Source of the DNA: Rhodoferax sp.
GTDB taxonomy: Bacteria; Pseudomonadota; Gammaproteobacteria; Burkholderiales; Burkholderiaceae_C
DNA length: 64,000 bases
NCBI GenBank assembly: GCA_031291305.1
Contig: JARLJH010000021.1
Span: 85,287 to 149,286, forward strand
Reading direction: 5' to 3'
The notes beneath the pieces were generated by a model. That model did no database searches and was not told where the DNA came from. It saw only the letters and a list, made by a program, of their open reading frames with translations. The position numbers were made by a program, and so were the translations under genes. Positions 62,204-64,000 of the stretch are shown here, piece by piece (positions within the stretch are counted from its first letter, which is position 1; the number at the start of each line of letters is the position of its first letter).

Positions 62204-62586
62204 AGTCCTCCACGTTCCTGCTTGCCATGGCCGCCTTGGCAGCGCCCGCGTATGCCGAGGAACCGCCCGGCATGTCGCCACGCACGTCCGTCCGGGATGC
62301 CCGAGCGTTGCTGCTGGTCGCGATTCAGGCCAGCAACGGCCAAGCGCACGGCGTGCTGACCGGGGAGCTCGCCAATGCGATCACCCAGCGTTTTGGCGCC
62401 ATCTCGCCGATCTTCATTGACATCACCACCGAACGCCGCTATCAGCAACCGGGCTGCAGCCGCCTCAAGGTGCTGTTCTGGCAGGATGGCGTGCTGCTGC
62501 CCGGCGCTATAGCCCCGCGCAAACAAACCATGGAATTCGGCATCAACTACTGCCGCGACGGTTCGCCGCCGAAGTCGCTGCGGTGA
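62200..62586 (+). CDS. Small exported protein of the transfer operon
   Basis: I do not recognise this 128-aa protein as a named tra gene. It has a signal peptide (TFLLAMAALAAPAYA) and a mature part with VRDARALLLVAIQASNGQAHGVLTGELANAITQRFGAISPIFIDITTERRYQQPGCSRLKVLFWQDG, ending FGINYCRDG. Two cysteines could form a disulfide. The coupling to traN by ATGA overlap and 10-nt spacing before traF show that it belongs to the operon. Similar small genes lie between traN and traF in related elements. Confidence 0.72.
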   Translation: MKSSTFLLAMAALAAPAYAEEPPGMSPRTSVRDARALLLVAIQASNGQAHGVLTGELANAITQRFGAISPIFIDITTERRYQQPGCSRLKVLFWQDGVLLPGAIAPRKQTMEFGINYCRDGSPPKSLR

Positions 62587-62596
62587 AGGGACCGTC

Positions 62597-63475
62597 ATGA
62601 GGTACCGGCACACCGACCCAGCCCTGGCCCGGCTGAAGCGGATGACTCTGACGGCCCTGCTCATGCTGGCTACCCTGACCGCCAGCGCCCAGAGCGGCCC
62701 GCAAGGCTACTGGTCGGACACCTGGCGGGGCTGGCACTTCTACGAAGACCCGACACCAGACATTGAAGACAAGCCCGCGACGTCACCCCAACCCGCGTCG
62801 CGGGCGATACCAACCCCGCCGCCCAAGGCCCCCGAACTGGCAGCGTTCGAACGCCTGCAAAAAGCCGTGGAGGAGACCCGCAACATCGCCATCATGCAGC
62901 CGACCGAAGCCAATGTGCGCCGCTACATGGAACTCGAATCCCAGGTGGTCGAACGGGCATCGTATTTTGCGGATGTGGCTCAGCGCGTGGCTTGGGCGAC
63001 GCCCGAACTCGATCCCACCCTGCAAGGTCGGCCAGTGGGCGCCAAGGCGTTGGAGGTGTTCGAGCAGCAGCAGTTGGTGGATCGCTCCCGCTCCATCGCC
63101 GACCTGGGCCGGGACCATGTGCTGTTCTTTTTCTACCGCGCCGATTGCCCGTATTGCCACGCGTTCGCACCCACGCTGCAGGCCTTCCAGGCGCGTCACG
63201 GCATCAAGATCGTGGCCATTGGGGTCGATGGCGGACCGATGCCGAGTTTTCCGGACGCGCGCGCCGACAACGGCATTGCCACGACCTTGAAGGTGACCCA
63301 GGTCCCGGCCGTGTTCCTGGCCCAGCCTTTCACCGGCAAGATCACGCCGATCGGCTTTGGCGTGCTGTCCGAAGCGCAATTGCTGGAGCGCATTGCACTG
63401 GTCGCCACACCACAGGCCGAGGCCATGCTGCCCAGCACTTCCCGCCAAATTGGTAATCAATCTGTCTTCCCATAG
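62597..63475 (+). CDS. traF: Conjugal transfer protein TraF (thioredoxin-like)
   Basis: This 292-aa periplasmic protein has a signal (MTLTALLMLATLTASA), the N-terminal family part GYWSDTWRGWHFYEDPTP, and a C-terminal thioredoxin-like domain with CPYC in FFYRADCPYCHAFAPTLQAF and VTQVPAVFLAQPF. Many TraF proteins have lost the CXXC motif, whereas this one keeps it and may be redox active. It acts in pilus assembly with TraH and TraW. Confidence 0.93.
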   Translation: MRYRHTDPALARLKRMTLTALLMLATLTASAQSGPQGYWSDTWRGWHFYEDPTPDIEDKPATSPQPASRAIPTPPPKAPELAAFERLQKAVEETRNIAIMQPTEANVRRYMELESQVVERASYFADVAQRVAWATPELDPTLQGRPVGAKALEVFEQQQLVDRSRSIADLGRDHVLFFFYRADCPYCHAFAPTLQAFQARHGIKIVAIGVDGGPMPSFPDARADNGIATTLKVTQVPAVFLAQPFTGKITPIGFGVLSEAQLLERIALVATPQAEAMLPSTSRQIGNQSVFP

Positions 63476-63484
63476 GAGTCCGCC

Positions 63485-64000
63485 ATGACCCGTAGCTTGT
63501 TCCAGAGAACTGGCGCCTCTGCCATCGCCCTCACCCTGGCAGCTGTCACCGCTTTCGTTCCGCATCCACTGCTGGCTGGTGACCTCAACGCCGAAGTGAA
63601 CACCATGTTCAATAACCTCGGGGCCATCGGCAATTACACGGCACCGGGGGCCTTTCGCGGACAGACCTTCAACACTTACACCGGCGGCAACCTGATGATG
63701 CGTTCGCCCAACAAGGTCTACCAGCTGGCTGCTGTCCAGTTCCCAAGTGCCAAGGCCGGCTGCGGCGGCATCGACGTGTTTGGTGGCAGCTTCAGCCACA
63801 TCTCCGCCACCGAGTTCAAGAACATGCTGCGAAACATCACGGCTGCCTTGCCGGGGATTGCCTTCCAGTTGGCACTGGAAGCCGTGTCGCCGCTGCTGGG
63901 CGGGTTGACCAAGTGGGCCAAGGGCCTGGAGACCTGGATCAACAACGCCCGCATCAATTCCTGTGAAACCGCCAAGGCCATCGTCAGCACGGCAGCCGAA
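63485..64000 (+). CDS. traH: Conjugative pilus assembly protein TraH (runs off the window)
   Basis: The first 172 codons of traH are present and the gene continues past the end of the window. Signal sequence (ALTLAAVTAFVPHPLLA), then GDLNAEVNTMFNNLGAIGNYTAPGAFRGQTFNTYTGGNLMMRSPNK and CGGIDVFGGSFSHISATEFKNMLRNI, both typical of TraH, which is a periplasmic protein needed for pilus extension. The start has AGGAG 7-8 nt upstream. traG would be expected next. Confidence 0.94.
   Translation, partial: MTRSLFQRTGASAIALTLAAVTAFVPHPLLAGDLNAEVNTMFNNLGAIGNYTAPGAFRGQTFNTYTGGNLMMRSPNKVYQLAAVQFPSAKAGCGGIDVFGGSFSHISATEFKNMLRNITAALPGIAFQLALEAVSPLLGGLTKWAKGLETWINNARINSCETAKAIVSTAAE

Overview
The window is from a proteobacterium, most likely a betaproteobacterium of the order Burkholderiales (Comamonadaceae-like). 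This rests on GC-rich coding, the gene content, and AT-rich intergenic repeats of a kind I associate with Rhodoferax/Polaromonas relatives. No rRNA or tRNA genes or CRISPR arrays were seen. Two nested mobile layers make up the sequence.

Layer 1 is an integrative conjugative element (or conjugative plasmid) with an F-type/SXT-like transfer system, at both edges of the window. The left part (223-5430, + strand) has an FlhD/FlhC-like activator pair, a MOBH-type relaxase TraI that seems to lack its metal-binding histidines, the coupling protein TraD and a DUF4400 membrane protein. The right part (45341-64000, + strand) has a probable DNA-binding protein with a damaged 5' end, a lytic transglycosylase, an OmpA-like lipoprotein, then traA-L-E-K-B-dsbC-V-C-trbI-traF(S26)-orf-W-U-trbC-N-orf-F-H. 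Most of these genes overlap by ATGA-type junctions. The window ends inside traH.

Layer 2 is a 39.4-kb segment (5706-45083) that interrupts the conjugative element. It has matching inverted ends, each with three 18-bp sites at identical distances (51, 84 and 146 bp) from the terminus, and a 6-bp target duplication TCTAGC. It carries a complete arsenic-oxidation package, nearly all on the - strand: molybdate uptake and regulation (modE, two modA, modB, modC, a TauE-type permease, and a ModE operator); an ars operon (arsR, an arsD-AhpD fusion, arsA, two kinds of arsC, acr3, then DUF2892, unknown, thioredoxin and CcdA genes); DUF2478, CDF, TauE, FmdE and HD-GYP genes; an RND tripartite pump; a thioredoxin-like/metallo-beta-lactamase/ArsP-like permease unit; a SigZ-like ECF sigma factor; and aioXSR divergent from aioBA with a sigma-54 promoter. 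At its right end lies an IS91-family element whose companion tyrosine-recombinase gene is split by a RIT element (recombinase-in-trio).

How it fits together: Mod imports the molybdenum needed by the arsenite oxidase AioBA, AioXSR senses arsenite and switches on aioBA, and ArsC/Acr3/ArsA/ArsD handle cytoplasmic arsenic. The main new observation is a recurring minus-strand promoter-like motif, TGCRTCTT-N14-CGTCTTC, with an invariant spacer. It lies just upstream of five separate transcription units of the island, which also encodes one ECF sigma factor. This suggests an island-wide ECF regulon covering transporters, thiol-redox proteins and FmdE.
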